Positions 11,340 through 24,179 of a stretch of DNA of 64,000 bases are shown here, one piece after another. Every line of letters begins with the position of its first letter. Within the stretch, counting starts at the first letter, position 1. Below the pieces are notes generated by a model. The model was not told the origin of the DNA and made no database searches. It worked only from the letters and a program-made list of their open reading frames with translations. The position numbers were made by a program, and so were the translations under genes. Source of the stretch: Citrus sinensis (Eukaryota; Streptophyta; Magnoliopsida; Sapindales; Rutaceae); assembly GCF_022201045.2 (NCBI RefSeq), contig NC_068561.1, positions 12,611,001 through 12,675,000 on the forward strand, read 5' to 3'.

Positions 11340-14300
11340 CATATCTACGGGATTCCATATAGTCTTGATTTTCTGTAAAATAATATTTCCTTCATCAATA
11401 ATTTTCCGTACAAAGTGAAATCGTACGTGGATGTGCTTCATATGCGCATGATAAACTTAGTTCTTTGTTAAATGAATAGCACTTTGACTGTCGCAATACA
11501 CATTAATGTGCTCTTGTGTCAATCCCAAGTATTCAAGCAAACTTTGTAACCAAATGACCTCTTTAACAGCCTCTGTAATTTCATGTACTCGGCTTCTGTG
11601 GTAGACAGTTCAACTATAGACTGTAGTGTAGACTTCCAACTAATTGGCCCTCTAGCGAAAGTTAATACATATCCGGTGGTTAATCGTCATTTGTCTAAAT
11701 TACCAGTATAATCAGAATCGACGTACCCGACCACACCTTGACCAAGTGTATCATCTCGCTCAAACAACAAACCAACATTCACGGTCTTTTGAATGTACCG
11801 TAGAATCCATTTCACAACTTGCAAATGTCCTTTACTAGGATTATGCATATACCTGCTCACTATACCAACTGCATGTGAAATGTCAAGTCTTGTACACACC
11901 ATTACATACATCAAGCAACCCACTGCATTTGAATATGGAACTTGTATTATGTATTCTCATTCTGCATCTGTCGAAGGACATAGTTGTGCAAAAATCTTAA
12001 AATGAGAAACCAATGGAGTACTCACAGGTTTTGTCTACTCTGTCATGCCAAACTGTTGTAGTACCTTCTTCAAATATTACTTCTGAGATAAGCTGACTTT
12101 GCCACGAGCTCTATCTCTGCATATCTCCATGCCATGAATCTTCTTAACTTCACCCAGATCTTTCATCTCAAATTCTTGATTGAATTTAAGGCTTCAACTT
12201 CTCAATCTCATCTTTGCTCTTGGATCCAATTAGCATATCATCAACATACAAGAGTAAATATATGAAGGATCCCTCTTGAGCTTGCAAAAATTCACACAAT
12301 GATAAAATTTATTTCTTGTGTACCTTTGCCTTTTTATAAATCGATCAAATCGCTTATACCACTTCCTTGGAGATTGTTTCAATCCATAAAGCGAATTTGT
12401 CAATTTGCAAACCCAATTTTCTTTTCCAGCAACTTTGAAACCATCTGGCTAAGTCATGTAGATTTCATCTTCCAAATCGCCATGTAAAAATGCAGTTTTT
12501 ACATCAAACTGAACTAGTTCAAGATCAAATTGCACAACCATGGCTAGCAAAATTCGAATAGATCAGTGTTTCACAACTGGAGAAAATACCTCATTGTAGT
12601 CTATTCTTTTTTTCTAAGCGTAACTTTTCGCTACCAATCTAGCCTTGTATCGAATTTCATTTTTACGAGGAAATCTTTCCTTTTTTACATATACTCATTT
12701 GCACCCAATTGCCTTCTTTTCCTTGGACAATGTAACTAACTACCAAGTTCCATTTTTACGAAGAGACTGCATTTCTCGATCAATTGCTAGCTTATACTGT
12801 ATACTTTCAGGGCTACTTACTGCTTTTCTATAAGTGGAAGGAACATTATCATCTACAACTGAAAGTGCATAAGCCACCATATCAACAAAGCGAGTAGGTC
12901 TGCGAATCTCTCTGTATAGCCTTCTATATGCAATTGAATCTTGTTTGTGTAAAGATTCTTAGACCAAAACCTCTTTTTCATCTTTGGTCAATGGTGAATC
13001 ATTATTTATCTCCTCAACACCGACTGGATTATCTTTAACCTTTTCAAACTCTACTTACTGTAAAATTCTACTAGTCTTGTTATCCTCTTGAGAATCTTTT
13101 TGTTTCAACATGGATGGTTCATCAAAAGTCACATCTCTGCTGGAAACAATCTTCTTTGTAACAGGACATCAAAGACAGTATCCTTTTTACTCCACCAGTT
13201 ATGCCCATGAACAATGCTTCTTTGCTCTTGGATCTAACTTAGATTCCTTTACATAATAATAAGTAGTGGAACTAAAAACATGTAAAGAATCATAATCAAT
13301 AGCAGGATTACTAGTCCATATCTCCATGGGTGTTTTGCCATCAATTGCAGCTGATGGAAAACGCTTGATTAGATGACACGCATATACAACTGCCTCAGCC
13401 CAAAACTCTTTGCCCAATCCAGCATTGGACAATATACACCAAACTTTCTCCAGTATAGTCCGGTTCATGTGTTCTGCCAACACATTCTACTGTGATGTGT
13501 CTCAAATAGTGAAGTATCGCACGATGCCCTCATCTTGGTATATTTGTATAAATAAATCATTCTTGTACTCACCATTATTGTCTGAGCGAAGTTTTTTGAC
13601 CTTTTGACAAGTCTGAGTCTCGACCATTTTCTTCCATTTCAGAAATATGTCTAAAATACCCAAACTTTTCTTGAATAATCATCAACAAAAGTAATAAAAT
13701 AGTCTGTACCTCCCAAAGAAGTTGTTTTGGTAGGTCCCCACACATCACTATGAGCATAGTCGAGGATCCCTTTTGTATCGTGAATTACTGAACCAAACTT
13801 TACCCTTATCTGCTTGCCCAAAACATAATGTTCGCAAAATTTTAATTGGCAAGAATTTGTAACTTTCAGTAAGCCTTGTTTTACTAAAGTCTGCAATGTT
13901 TTTTTCACTAGCATGTCTCAAACACATATGCCACAACTTGGTTGCTTCTAAATCTACATCTTTTCCAGAAACTGTTGATGCTGATCCAGTAATTGTACTT
14001 CCTTAGAAATAGTACACGTTATTTCTTCTTGTGCCTTTTATCACCGTCAGTGCACTAGTTACTACTTTTAAAAATCCATCTCTCAGAGTGATTGTAGTCC
14101 CTTTAGATTCTAGGACTCCTAATGAGATGAGATTTTTCTTCAAACTTGGTACATAGCGAACGTCTATCAAGAATTGGATTGAGCCGTCATGATTCTTTAA
14201 TTGGATTAAACCTATTTCCCTGATTTTACAAGTGTTGTCATTTCCCATAAAAAGAACTCCACCATCCAACTCCTTGAAGCTAGAAAACTAACCTTTGTTA

Positions 14301-14340
14301 GGACACATATAATAAATACAACCCGAACCCAAAATTCACT
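11340..14340 (-). pseudogene. Copia-2 pol
   Basis: Protease is at 14340-14003; the active-site box reads LGSGCIYYMCP, with Gly in place of the catalytic Asp. GAG-pre-integrase and integrase start are at 13936-13651, integrase core at 13483-13199 (LAEHMNRTILEKV, FWAEAVVYACH). Reverse transcriptase fragments span about 12900-12000, with an intact LLYVDD box near 12250. RNase H remnants run at 11923-11340 (MGCLMYVMVCTRLDISHAVG, GYVDSDYTG). Many stops and frameshifts separate the blocks. Non-functional. Confidence 0.85.
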
Positions 14341-14434
14341 CATCTGAATGACATGTCAACATCATGCCAATCAAACTAAAGTCTGACTCCTCTCCATGCT
14401 CTGTTACACATGCATCAGAAGTAGTCTTCCCTTT

Positions 14435-14960
14435 TTATAACTTATGACAATTCTTTTTCCAATGCCCTTTCTCGCAACAAAAAGCACATTCATCTTTAAC
14501 ATGCCTCCCTTTAGACTTGTTCTTTTTCCCAGATTTGCAGCTTTGTGAACGACATATCCCTATCAATGCTTCTACAACTGTATCTTTGTGATCCTTTATT
14601 TCTTTTTTTCTGGTCTCAGAGTTATACAATGCACTACATACAGCATCGAATGTGACATTGTCCTTCTCATGAAGCAAAGTGGTGGTGAGATGATCATATT
14701 CATCAAGAAGGGAATTCAAGAGCAATAACGTCTTATCTTCGTCTTCAAATTTCTCATCCAAATTTAGCAAATCTGCTAATATCTTGTTGAATGAGTTCAC
14801 ATGGTCATTCATCGACATGTTAGATTCATACGTGAATCGATAGAGTATTTTCTTCATTTAAAGCCTATTTTCAAGGCTTTTCTTCATGTACTTTTCTTTC
14901 AGCGCCTCCCATAATTTCTTTATTGATGTCTCCCTCATGATAGAGTACTTCTTGTAAGAG
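14435..14960 (-). pseudogene. Copia-2 gag (N-terminus missing)
   Basis: UBN2-type gag with NDHVNSFNKILADLLNLDEK and LLNSLLDEYDHL, ending in a zinc knuckle CAFCCEKGHWKKNC (C-x2-C-x4-H-x4-C). Upstream, the block SYKKYSIMRETSIKKLWEAL (14960 leftward) is joined through a TAA that replaces a sense codon just before 14857. Sequence before about 14965 is unrelated to gag. Confidence 0.82.
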
Positions 14961-15000
14961 AGATTGTAACATCTTTCATATTTTTTGGTTTGATATTCTA

Positions 15001-15281
15001 GACGAAAACGGTTTGCCGTTTCTTGAGCAAACAGCTAACCGTTTAAGTCCAGAGAGCATGTTTGCTGTTCTGGATAAAACGGCTCACCGGTATTAAGAAA
15101 ACGGCTAACCGTTTACCTCCAGAGAGCATGTTTTATGTTCTAGAGAAAACGGCTCACCGTTATTGAGAAAACAGCTAACCGTTGATTTACAAAGAGCAAC
15201 ATATTTGACATTCTGGAATAAAACGGCACACCGTTTATTGAGAAAACGGCTAACCGTTTATTTCCAGAAAGGCGTCAATTG
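15001..15281. repeat. 70-bp tandem repeat array with palindromes
   Basis: Four imperfect units: 15001-15072, 15073-15142, 15143-15215 and 15216-15281. Each contains two palindromic motifs of the form AAACGGCTAACCGTTT or close variants, and most contain CCAGAGAGCATGTTT. It starts 36 bp beyond the point where Copia-2 breaks off. It looks like part of an LTR or other element end, but no partner is visible. Confidence 0.8.
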
Positions 15282-17640
15282 GAAAAACGGTTAGCAAGAA
15301 TGAAAATTTCAATTGTCAATCGATGCAAATTCAAACCAAAAGAGTGTCTTCGAAGAAGTACCATTTTCTAATGGTTGTATTCTTGCAAAAAACATCTTCT
15401 TCATTAAAAAGAAAGACACACAATTAGAAGATTATCAGATTTTTTTAGGTTTCATATATGTTCTGGAAATACAATCTTATTGCTAGAGATTGTATTCAGG
15501 ATTTGATATATCTTGGGGGTAATTTGCCATTAAAACTCTATAGCAAACCAAGATTGGAGAGGGCAAATAAAACCTTAAAGGAAAGTGTGCAAACACGTCT
15601 CAAATCCTAAGAAACTTTCTTTGTTCTTTGCCTCCATATTCTTAAATTCTCTAACACTTCTGACCATTTTGCTGATGCAACAAGGATGTCATAAAATGGT
15701 TAGCTCACTCCAAACAAACTTCAACTAATCCCAAAACTGCGTTAAAGTAATAATGTTCAATTTTACCATGTAGCAACTAAAACAATTGAGTTTCATGTAA
15801 TTCGAAACATTATAAAAAAATGAAAGACATGTTTATGTTAAAGAAAAAAAGGTAGAAATACATGGATAGAGCTTAATGTCAATAACTGGTGTTTCTGATC
15901 TAACTCTTTAAGCTTCTGTAGTGGTTTTGCTCTATGTTTCAAGCATTTTCAATGGCTCTAACCATGTTACCTAACCATCAGAAGAGGCAACATCTTAGAC
16001 TAAAAGTAAGGAAAATATCCACTCAGCCAAAGCATTCTTAATTGAACACGTAAAACTATTTGTGGTCTTTGAAACTTTTAAGAAGAAAAAAAGAGTTATT
16101 TCATGATTATAAAAGGTGTTAATTGCTAACGGATAAAATATAAATACCAACTGATTGTAATTTTAATTTTTGGTCTTGTTGGACAGCAATCAAATGATTA
16201 TCCGCTACTTCTCGGAAGTGATTTCTATAAGGAAAAAAAAAAAGAATTGAAATAAAGCTCAATTTTCAGGATTTTAAGTGATCCTAAATTATGAGGAATT
16301 ACCCAGAGAATAATACATACAGGATACTCTCAAGGCATTAGACATTAAATCTTATCTATATTAAGACAAATCACAGAGCAACAATTTAATGAAACTCAAC
16401 AAATTAAATTCTCAAAAGCAAGAATATGCATACATTTGTATTTCAAAGTAAAAATTTAAAATGAAATTAAACATACAAAATTGATTCAATCAACAGAAAT
16501 TAATTTTTTCTGCATATGTAAAAGAAGCAAACTCAAAACTACTAACATAAATATGAAAAAGAGTGCAACAATCTGTTTGCCAAAGAGTTAATTTCATTGT
16601 GGCTTGTTGGAAACCAGACCTGTGAAAGTGATGGCAGCAAATAGTTCAAGCCTACAGAGGATCAATAATTACGCTTGCACCTAGCTATTACACAAAATTA
16701 ATCATCTTTTTCAACAAATTAAATTAAATTTGAAGAAAAGCAACTTGAGATTTTATACGCTGGAATTTGTAGTTGATGGGTTTTGAAATTGAAAGGATAT
16801 TGGTTGTTGTTAAGGAAATGGGAGAAATAGAAAAACTACAACATATCCTCATATTATATGCACAAGAATAAGTCTAACAGATGCACAATTTTAGAAAAAA
16901 GACAAAAAATTAATGATTGGGGGATTTTAAATAATTGGGGTTTTAGGGTTTTAAATTATAAAGAAACAGTTTGAAATGATTCCAAATTACAACGGTAAAA
17001 ATGGAAAATAATGACACTTAATTTCGTTTTGATTAAATGTGGATCAAAATCTGAAAAAAAAAATTCAAACTCACTTCTATTCAATAAAATTTCATGGATT
17101 TCTTCATCACCATGTCAGATTTGCAAAGGAAAATTTGTCACCATTTCATGCAAGTCAAACCCAATTAATTTATTCAGCAAACTCATTCATATTACAAACC
17201 CAATCAATTCTACACCCAAAATCAAAGGACAAAATGAAAAAAAAAAAAAAACACTCTAAGTGTTTACCTTCACGAAGTGAAACAAGAGTGATGGTGACGC
17301 TGAAAGGACAAAGAGACTAAGAAACAATGCAAAACGAGTGTGTAATCGAGAGTAAATGGTTTAAATGGGGGCAGAATGGTGGCATTCTTCAATCAATTGA
17401 GAATGTGAGAGTTAGTTCTACAGTTTCAATACTACTATAGTTCTACAGTTTCAATACTACTAGCAAAATGGTGCCGACAGCAACGGGCTACAATTTTTAA
17501 ACAACATTACTGGCATAGTTACAATATACTTGAATGGCGGCGAAAGGATGGTGTTTTGCTCGATTGATTGAGTGCAAGGTTGATTTCTAGGGTTTGGTCG
17601 TGAGAGAGTGATGAGTGTTAGTGATTTTGGGGCTTGGGTC
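15282..17640. other. Non-coding region, possibly CACTA interior
   Basis: AT-rich with only short open frames (for example 17011-17320 plus and 17460-17642 minus) that resemble no protein. If the CACTA end at 17950 belongs to an element extending left, this stretch would be its body, but no transposase domain is seen. Confidence 0.35.
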
Positions 17641-17645
17641 AAGAC

Positions 17646-17950
17646 AGTAGTGTTTTTTTTTTTCTCTTTTTTTCATTTTTGAATTATTAAAATGCACCCT
17701 TTTGTTTTTTAAAATAAAATAATATATTAAACTTTAGGTCAAACATAGTCAAATTAATTTTTTTATCATAATTTCTTGACAGAGAAAATTTTTATCATGA
17801 TCTTATCATAAAGTTGTGATAAACAATAATTATATCACAAAATCATCATTAATTCGTGATAGAATTCTATCACGAGTCTGTCATACTATTACGATATAAG
17901 TTGAATCTGTTATAAACTGTCTGTCGTCTATTACCTATTTTCTTGTAGTG
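17646..17950 (-). mobile_element. CACTA (En/Spm)-type transposon end
   Basis: Read from 17950 leftward, the end is CACTACAAGAAAATAGG, the classic CACTA terminal motif. Behind it come many short subterminal repeats around TATCACGA/TCGTGATA, typical of transposase-binding regions. The matching left end is not found in the window, so the element is truncated or its other end has diverged. Confidence 0.7.
17855..17874. repeat. Perfect palindrome in CACTA subterminal region
   Basis: CGTGATAGAATTCTATCACG is a perfect 20-bp palindrome (22 bp with the outer T and A). Confidence 0.9.
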
Positions 17951-19830
17951 TCTATAATTTTTTTTTGCAATTTCAACAATCCAAGTAGAGGATGGACCTA
18001 ATTAAACTGGCTCATTTTTTTGTTTTCGTCCTTTTGGATATGGAATTAATGTTATTTGCTGTCAATGAAGGGATTTAATCTTTTTTTTTAAAGTACAAAT
18101 TGTGATTTTTTAAAGATGGTTTAATTGTTTGCTTGCATGAAATTTGTAAAGATATCAATTAGCATAGTGACAAAATTTTAGAGAGATAAAAACCACTTGT
18201 ACTTTTATTAGTTTGGCACAGGGATAAATTAGAATTATAATAAAAGTGATTAATAGGGTGTGCTAAGATAAAAGAAAATAGCCAATACCAGCACTACGTC
18301 ATTTTTTCTTATATTCTTATAGTAACTGTAACATTTAAGCCATAACACCTTAATCATTCTTTAATATGTCAAACTTAGATCTACATGAGTGGTAAAAACT
18401 AAATTATTTGAATCCAAATTTAAAATCTAGACCATATAAAGAAATTAAATTTCCTAACTTTTCATCACTAATGTAACCATAGTTTGCATACTTAGAGGAT
18501 CGCATTTAAATTAATTGGTAAATTCCTTTCTAGTATTGTTTATTATATATCATATATATCAAGGATGACATGGATTTTTAATTTTACTTTTAGGAAATAA
18601 ATGGAATGGTAAAGATTAGAATCTAAATTTGTTTTATTCAATAATTCTTGGATAAAAGACCTTTTGGATTGGATCATTATTTAGAAGAATCAAGGCTCGT
18701 GAAATAAACACAAATTTTCTTCAAAAACGAAAAAGAAGCCCTTTTTTTCAAAGGGAAGAATGAAACAGGTTCAGATGGAGTTTTATCAATGAATTAAGAG
18801 TATTTATGACAATAAAGTAAAGTTGTTCCAAAATAGAAAACTGGGTTAATTATTTATGGGGTTCTTTTAAGAGTTGTTTAAAGGGGTAGTACTAATTATT
18901 TCACTCTAATATAAATTATTTTACCAATATTTGCTCAACCCCTTCAAATTTTTACTGCCAACAAAAAAGAAAAATTGGTTGGGCTTAAATCTAATTATGT
19001 ATTTCTTCCTTCTTCTTTTTTAATACTTTGCTTATTTTAAAATATGAATCAGAATTCGGTGGTTTAACAATCAATCTAGCTAGTAGCTAGTAGCGGCCTC
19101 AACGAACCCGTCGTAAATTCCATTAATTATGTGTCCATTCCTACCTATTTATTAATCACTCTTACATAAATAGAGGAGTATCTAATTATGAAAGTTGAAG
19201 AAATAATTACGCCACGTAGTTACTTGGTATATATGTACATATAGATTGTGCTCGACTTTTCTTATATTCATTATTCAAATTCGGTTCCAACCTAAGAAGA
19301 AAAGTCATCGTGGGCACTAACGCATGGGTTGACGTGACGTGTTTCTATAAAGTCCAGAAAAAAAAAGAGCGGGTACCACCAAACTCACGAAAAAGCAATT
19401 TAACCTTCCACTCACAAGTGGGTTCGTTGGCGTAAGTCAAATGCTTTCAACTATCGGTTGATAACCTGACTCCCTTTGTCCCATTTTACCAAAAGAATAA
19501 TAACCTCACAAAATTGAGCTATCATTAGATATATGGCAATCATTGATTGGTGGCGTGAACATTTGTAAGTATATCGTTATTCTTTCTGGAAATAAGAACA
19601 ACAAATGTTTCCGAGGCTGCCGAATCCGAATCCCAACAGAATAGTGTGTTGGTGTCTTGACAATCCATTCATACTTTGTGACAAATAGTTGTATGCATAA
19701 ATAGAGTCTTTCCGTCAAAAGACATTTCAAAATTTAATTGAAGTTAGATACATAACAAATACTTAATCTCAAATTTAAATTGTAAAAGTAAATTCAGCAG
19801 CTTACTCCATCGGTACAGTAAAAACAATTT
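17951..19830. other. Intergenic, no gene seen
   Basis: AT-rich sequence. The 74-codon minus-strand frame at 19506-19730 has no recognisable domain. The last part is probably 3' UTR and flank of the RING-H2 gene. Confidence 0.5.
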
Positions 19831-19922
19831 ATTTCTTCAACCACAGCAGTCCCAAGATGGTCCTCCATGCAACTAGAAGAAGTACCTTGAGGTTGAGGTT
19901 GAGAAGAAAATAATGGACTATA

Positions 19923-20429
19923 CTAACAAGTTTCTGCAGAATGGAAAGAGAAAAAGGAGAGGAAACCAAGACCATCCTGGTGGTTCCGACGTTGTCGAGC
20001 AATAACAATAGCGACCTCAATTCTACAGAGCGGACAAGTGGAACGTGATTGAAACCATGCATCAATGCATTCGACATGGAAGCAATGCTTGCATTCGGGC
20101 AGCCGCCTAAACTTTTGGCCATCAGATATCCCATCGAGGCACACCGTACAATAACAATAATATGGGCACTTGGCGGCCGTCTCCTGACCGAAAGTAAACA
20201 CCGGCAGCCAATAACTCTTGAGCCTGAACGAGTTTGCAGCAAAGCGGATGGCCAAGAAGATGATGGTGATGATCATTATCACATTCATGTTCATAAGCTT
20301 CCAGCCTGTACTTGTACTGCTCACGAAATTCGCAGCCTTGCTTATGAGTTCCAATAATTGAACTCCCACCATCGTTTTGTGAATACCCCAATCATAAACG
20401 AGTGCCAAATTAAAAATTTCATATAGCAT
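19923..20429 (-). CDS. ATL-type RING-H2 finger protein (putative E3 ubiquitin ligase)
   Basis: A 168-residue single-exon protein. A hydrophobic segment at about residues 48-65 would anchor it in a membrane. The RING-H2 domain is complete: C94, C97, C113, H115, H118, C121, C132 and C135, with the conserved Trp125 and CPLC ending. This is the C3H2C3 pattern that binds two zinc ions and recruits an E2 enzyme. One N-terminal membrane helix plus RING-H2 is the ATL layout; the family GLD motif is not evident. The start at 20429 is the first ATG; a later start (for example Met20 or Met46) is possible. Open frames on the other strand here are shadows. Substrate unknown. No transposon interrupts it, and codons look normal, so it is probably a real gene. 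Confidence 0.8.
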   Translation of the reverse strand: MLYEIFNLALVYDWGIHKTMVGVQLLELISKAANFVSSTSTGWKLMNMNVIMIITIIFLAIRFAANSFRLKSYWLPVFTFGQETAAKCPYYCYCTVCLDGISDGQKFRRLPECKHCFHVECIDAWFQSRSTCPLCRIEVAIVIARQRRNHQDGLGFLSFFSFHSAETC

Positions 20430-22023
20430 GGCTTAGAAGGCAGAAAGTAGTCTTGTATTTATTCTTAGGTATTTTTTTAACTTGAGTCCCCGTTGTTTGT
20501 AGAATAAAATTCAGAGGCCTCAATTTTTAAAATACGTCACTTAAGTCCTAGTTCCTTCTGAGCCCTTTATTAAATTTCACTGTTAAAAAAATTAACAGCA
20601 AATAGACAATTTTAAAGCCTTCTTGTGTTTGACGTGCTTTCTACAAACAAGAAGGAAATTATCATTATGCTTAAACTGGGCCCTCGACTTTACCCATTCA
20701 AATAACTTCTTATCAAATAATATATTAATAGTACCCCGTAAAATAATACAAGTATTTTAACATGTAGCTCCCAATAAGAAGGCACAAAGAATAAATAAAA
20801 AGTGATTTTTAACTGTTAATTGAATAGATTAGGATCCTTTTATGATTTAAATTTTTTTTTATTTTTTAAAAATCTTATACAGCCTATCTTTTAATAATAA
20901 TGTATAAATAAAATCTAACTATTTTTAGTTTTTAATTTATTAACTATCAATTATGTAAGTGAACTTTGTTTACAAGAGATCAAATCATGAAAGATTCTTA
21001 ATCCAGCTTTATATAAAAAAGGGTAATGTGCTCGATGCTTTTTGCAGAGGAACGTGAACTAAACATCATTGAAAAATTGTGGACATGGGAAGTTTTTGTT
21101 GGCCAATTTGAAAGTTGTGTATCAATTTCTAGCAGTTTGATGTCTCCCACCAACGGCATAAATATAAAATAAATAAACAAACAAATAAGGACAGGAGTAC
21201 AATCAACTATATATTTGATAAACGTCATGTGTATTTGGAAGCAACTAACCAGTGAACAGAGAGTGGAAACCACGCATGGCCAAAATTTATTAAGTGCTTG
21301 TTTGAAAAAGCCAGAGCTGGTGTACCAACTTCCACTATTTTATGTTGTCCGAAAGCTTCATTTTGCAGCCACACCTTCAAGCATATGGCACAATAACAAA
21401 TTAACAGTTATAAAAAGACATTTCCATTGGAATCCATTTTCTTTTCTTCATATCAAATGCTTCTTTGTAATTGGACTTCAAATTTTCCTTTTTTTATTCT
21501 TAAGTTACAACTTCATTTGGTATTATTTGACAGCTCTTCAACTCATAACTAAATTTAAATTATATTGTGTAATAATTATAATTTTTAAGTACCAAAGTAT
21601 TCGGTAAACATTTATAATGAAAACATTCAATATTTCATTAAAATTATTATTAGTAATTTTATTTGAAAGTTACAATTACCATAACGCCAAACCAAGACTA
21701 CTAATGAAACCTCCAAACTGATCACTTATGTTACAGCTCTGTCCAAAATAGTCAATGGGTTAGTTTAGCTACTTTTGAATTGAGAAAAGCTAAAATTGAA
21801 ATTTGGCCAATCCGTATTGCATCATCGCATGTGCACATATTTGCACCATCAAATCTTATTGCGCCACTTGTCCAAAACATATAAAATCAAAAATAAAGAC
21901 TAAAGCTCTTATGTAATTTTAAAATACACTTTAGGGGGAGTGGTGCCGGTGTCCCATTTCACAAGGACTCAATCTAAGTCACGTGTCTTCTTATTATTCC
22001 CAAATTAGAAGATTCTATCTCAC
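20430..22023. other. Intergenic, repeat-like, no gene seen
   Basis: Contains the presumed promoter of the RING-H2 gene next to 20430. A stretch at about 21480-21610 resembles the interior of the small MITE family found at 35084 and 53571 (AGTATTCGGTAAACA-like motif). The 91-130-codon open frames here show no domain. Confidence 0.4.
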
Positions 22024-22125
22024 GGGTGCAAATCTTCTCCGGATCTTATTACTATTTGAGCTTTTAAAAATCAAATGACATGTGCCATTATTAAATCTAA
22101 TGGTCAAGATTTATTTGTAACTAAT
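22024..22125 (+). repeat. Mutator-like left terminal inverted repeat
   Basis: Inverted partner of 26470-26571; starts GGGTGCAAATCTTC. Confidence 0.7.
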
Positions 22126-22299
22126 TATTTACCTCTTAAACGATGTGTTTTTTACAGAGATGTTTTTTTTACAGAGATGTTTTCCCGCTGCAGCACTTAC
22201 AATTCCCGTTTCTATCAATTTATTCTCTTACCATAAAAAAACTATTCATCTCCTAAATAATTAGCAATTGTAGTTAGACAAATTTGAGAAAACCAATTT

Positions 22300-23414
22300 A
22301 GTCCATTGAACGTGAACTTCAAGCTTTGCACATGGCATATGATGCAAAATGCCTTAAAGTATGTAAACGGTGTTTAAAGGTATTGGCACTGTGAAAAGTG
22401 TCTTGTCGGTATTTATGGATAGTATTGAGAATGAAAATGAGTTTCTAGTTGTTTGGAATAACATGTTTGATAAATATGATGCACATGATAATAGTTGGCT
22501 AAAAAGTGTATATGAGTTAAGATAGAAATAGGTTTATGCACATGTTAGGCAGGCATGGTCAACGGGAATGAAGAGCACTCAGTTTAGTGAGAGTTTTAAT
22601 GTAATTTTAAAAGACTATTTGAAATCAAATCTTAATATGTGTTATTTTTTTATGCACTTTAAAAGGATGGTCAATGATAAACGATATAAGGAATTAGAAA
22701 TAGAGTATGAATTATGTTATAGGTTGGTCAATATGAAAATGTCTATTAAAATGCTGGCTCATGCAAGGGAGATTTACACAAAGGTAATTTTTCAAGAGTT
22801 CCAAGACCAATTTAAAGAGTCTATTGATTTATCTGTTAAAAAAATACTCTAGCGATGGTGAATCTTTACTATGTATAGTTGGTATGGATGATTTTGAAAA
22901 GAGATGTGTGAAAATAGAGAATAACAGCGCATTGTCTTGTAACTGCAGGAGGTTTGAGATAAGGGGGGTTTTATGCAGCCATATCATCAAGGTTCTTAGA
23001 GATGTTATGGATGTCAAGAAATTCATACCCAGTATATTTTTAAAAAGGTGGACAAAACAAGCAAGAGCAAAATGTATTAAAGACGTGTATGGGAGTGAAA
23101 TCCAAGCAGATCCTAAGTTGCAACAGACATGTCGATAGAGGTCTTTATGTTCTATATTTACCAAGATATCCAATAGAGCTTCTGAAAGTAAAAAAGCATA
23201 TAAGCTAGCAAATTCGCGGGCCATGGATTTGGCAAGATTAGTTGAGGATATTTTACGTTTGGAAATTGATGGTAGTGCAGAAGAAAAAGTTCAAGAATCT
23301 CTTTCAACTGAGCACATAGATATTGTCAAAGCAAAAGGTCTAAAGAAGAAGGAGTCACGTCTTGGAAGACGTAGATTCAAGAGTAGTTTGGAAGTAGCCT
23401 TGACAAAAAAATAA
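22300..23414 (+). pseudogene. FAR1/FHY3-type MULE transposase remnant
   Basis: Three open blocks with the same homology: about 22327-22524 (WHMMQNALKYVNG-like start, later FMDSIENENEF), 22568-22852 and 22824-23138. The last has the SWIM zinc finger C-N-C...C-S-H (22938-22995: SCNCRRFEIRGVLCSHIIKV). A tail block follows at 23223-23414. The FAR1 DNA-binding domain and most of the DDE catalytic region are absent; the relic begins only about 200 bp from the left arm. Frameshifts and a TAG near 22523 break it. Known role of the family: transposases, some tamed as light-signalling factors. Here it is a dead transposase. Confidence 0.85.
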
Positions 23415-24179
23415 GAGAAAGAGGCTAACAAATTAGCAATCGCAAATAGTCTAGGTGATTGCCTATATTACTAATTAACTAGTTTTATATAGACACAACA
23501 TTGAACAATTACTTTCATCTAGATTAATTTTTTTGTTTAAATTATTTATTTTCACAGCCACTTGGTCAATTGCTTCTGGTGATCAATAATAGTCCTCATT
23601 CATTAATGATTGATCATTCTTATTCAGTAAGTGGTTTTTAATTAGTTTTTGTGTGTGAAGCTAAATTTTGTTCTTTCTAGCTAGCATAATAGTTCTTTTT
23701 CATGCTTATTATTGCAGCCACAATTGATGAATCAAGTTCGATAGGTAAGTTTTCATGATTACTTCAATAAACAAATTTTTAGGCTTTGCTTGAACAAAAT
23801 AGCACATGATTCTCAAATGGATTTCAAAGCTCTCAAGCTTCCAGTAGCACAAATTTAATGTAACAAATTTTAGTTCAGTTTTTTCCTTTTAATATTTAGT
23901 TAGTTTCAGATAATGTAATTTTTGTTGGTTTAGATTCATTTACAAATTGTTGGTTTTTGTATTTTTGTACTGTTTTTGCCTGTCCATTAAGAGCTTTATA
24001 TTAATGAGTGTTTCTCTTGTTTGATATTTTAATGTTCAATGCTTAGATTTGTTTATGCTAATAACACAATGTGAATAAGAGAACGTTGTAAATTTGGAGA
24101 AATGAGCAATAGAATGAAAGTTGTTTGCATATAGTATATTTTTTATTTGATAAAAATATTGTTCTTACAAAATGAAAGC

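Larger units (their letters stand above)
10676..14964 (-). mobile_element. Copia-2: 5'-truncated Ty1-copia element
   Basis: Gag, protease, integrase, reverse transcriptase and RNase H follow one another on the minus strand. A probable 3' LTR lies at 10676-11175. No partner LTR, primer site or gag N-terminus is found to the right; similarity stops near 14965. It is therefore truncated or rearranged at its 5' side. It is distinct from Copia-1 (different gag, with a zinc knuckle of its own). Confidence 0.8.

Noticed and set aside
14965..15682. Solo LTR running from TGTAAC to GCAACA
   Set aside because: Candidate duplications GAGAT and AGGAT match at only three of five positions, and gag does not resume beyond it.
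17011..17320. Two overlapping plus-strand frames of 82 and 93 codons
   Set aside because: Low-complexity, Lys/Asn-rich translation, no start context or homology.
18293..18310. CACTACGTCATTTTTTC as a second CACTA end
   Set aside because: Only the first six bases match; no subterminal repeats follow.
20049..20357. 102-codon plus-strand frame
   Set aside because: Antisense shadow of the RING-H2 gene, whose zinc pattern is complete.
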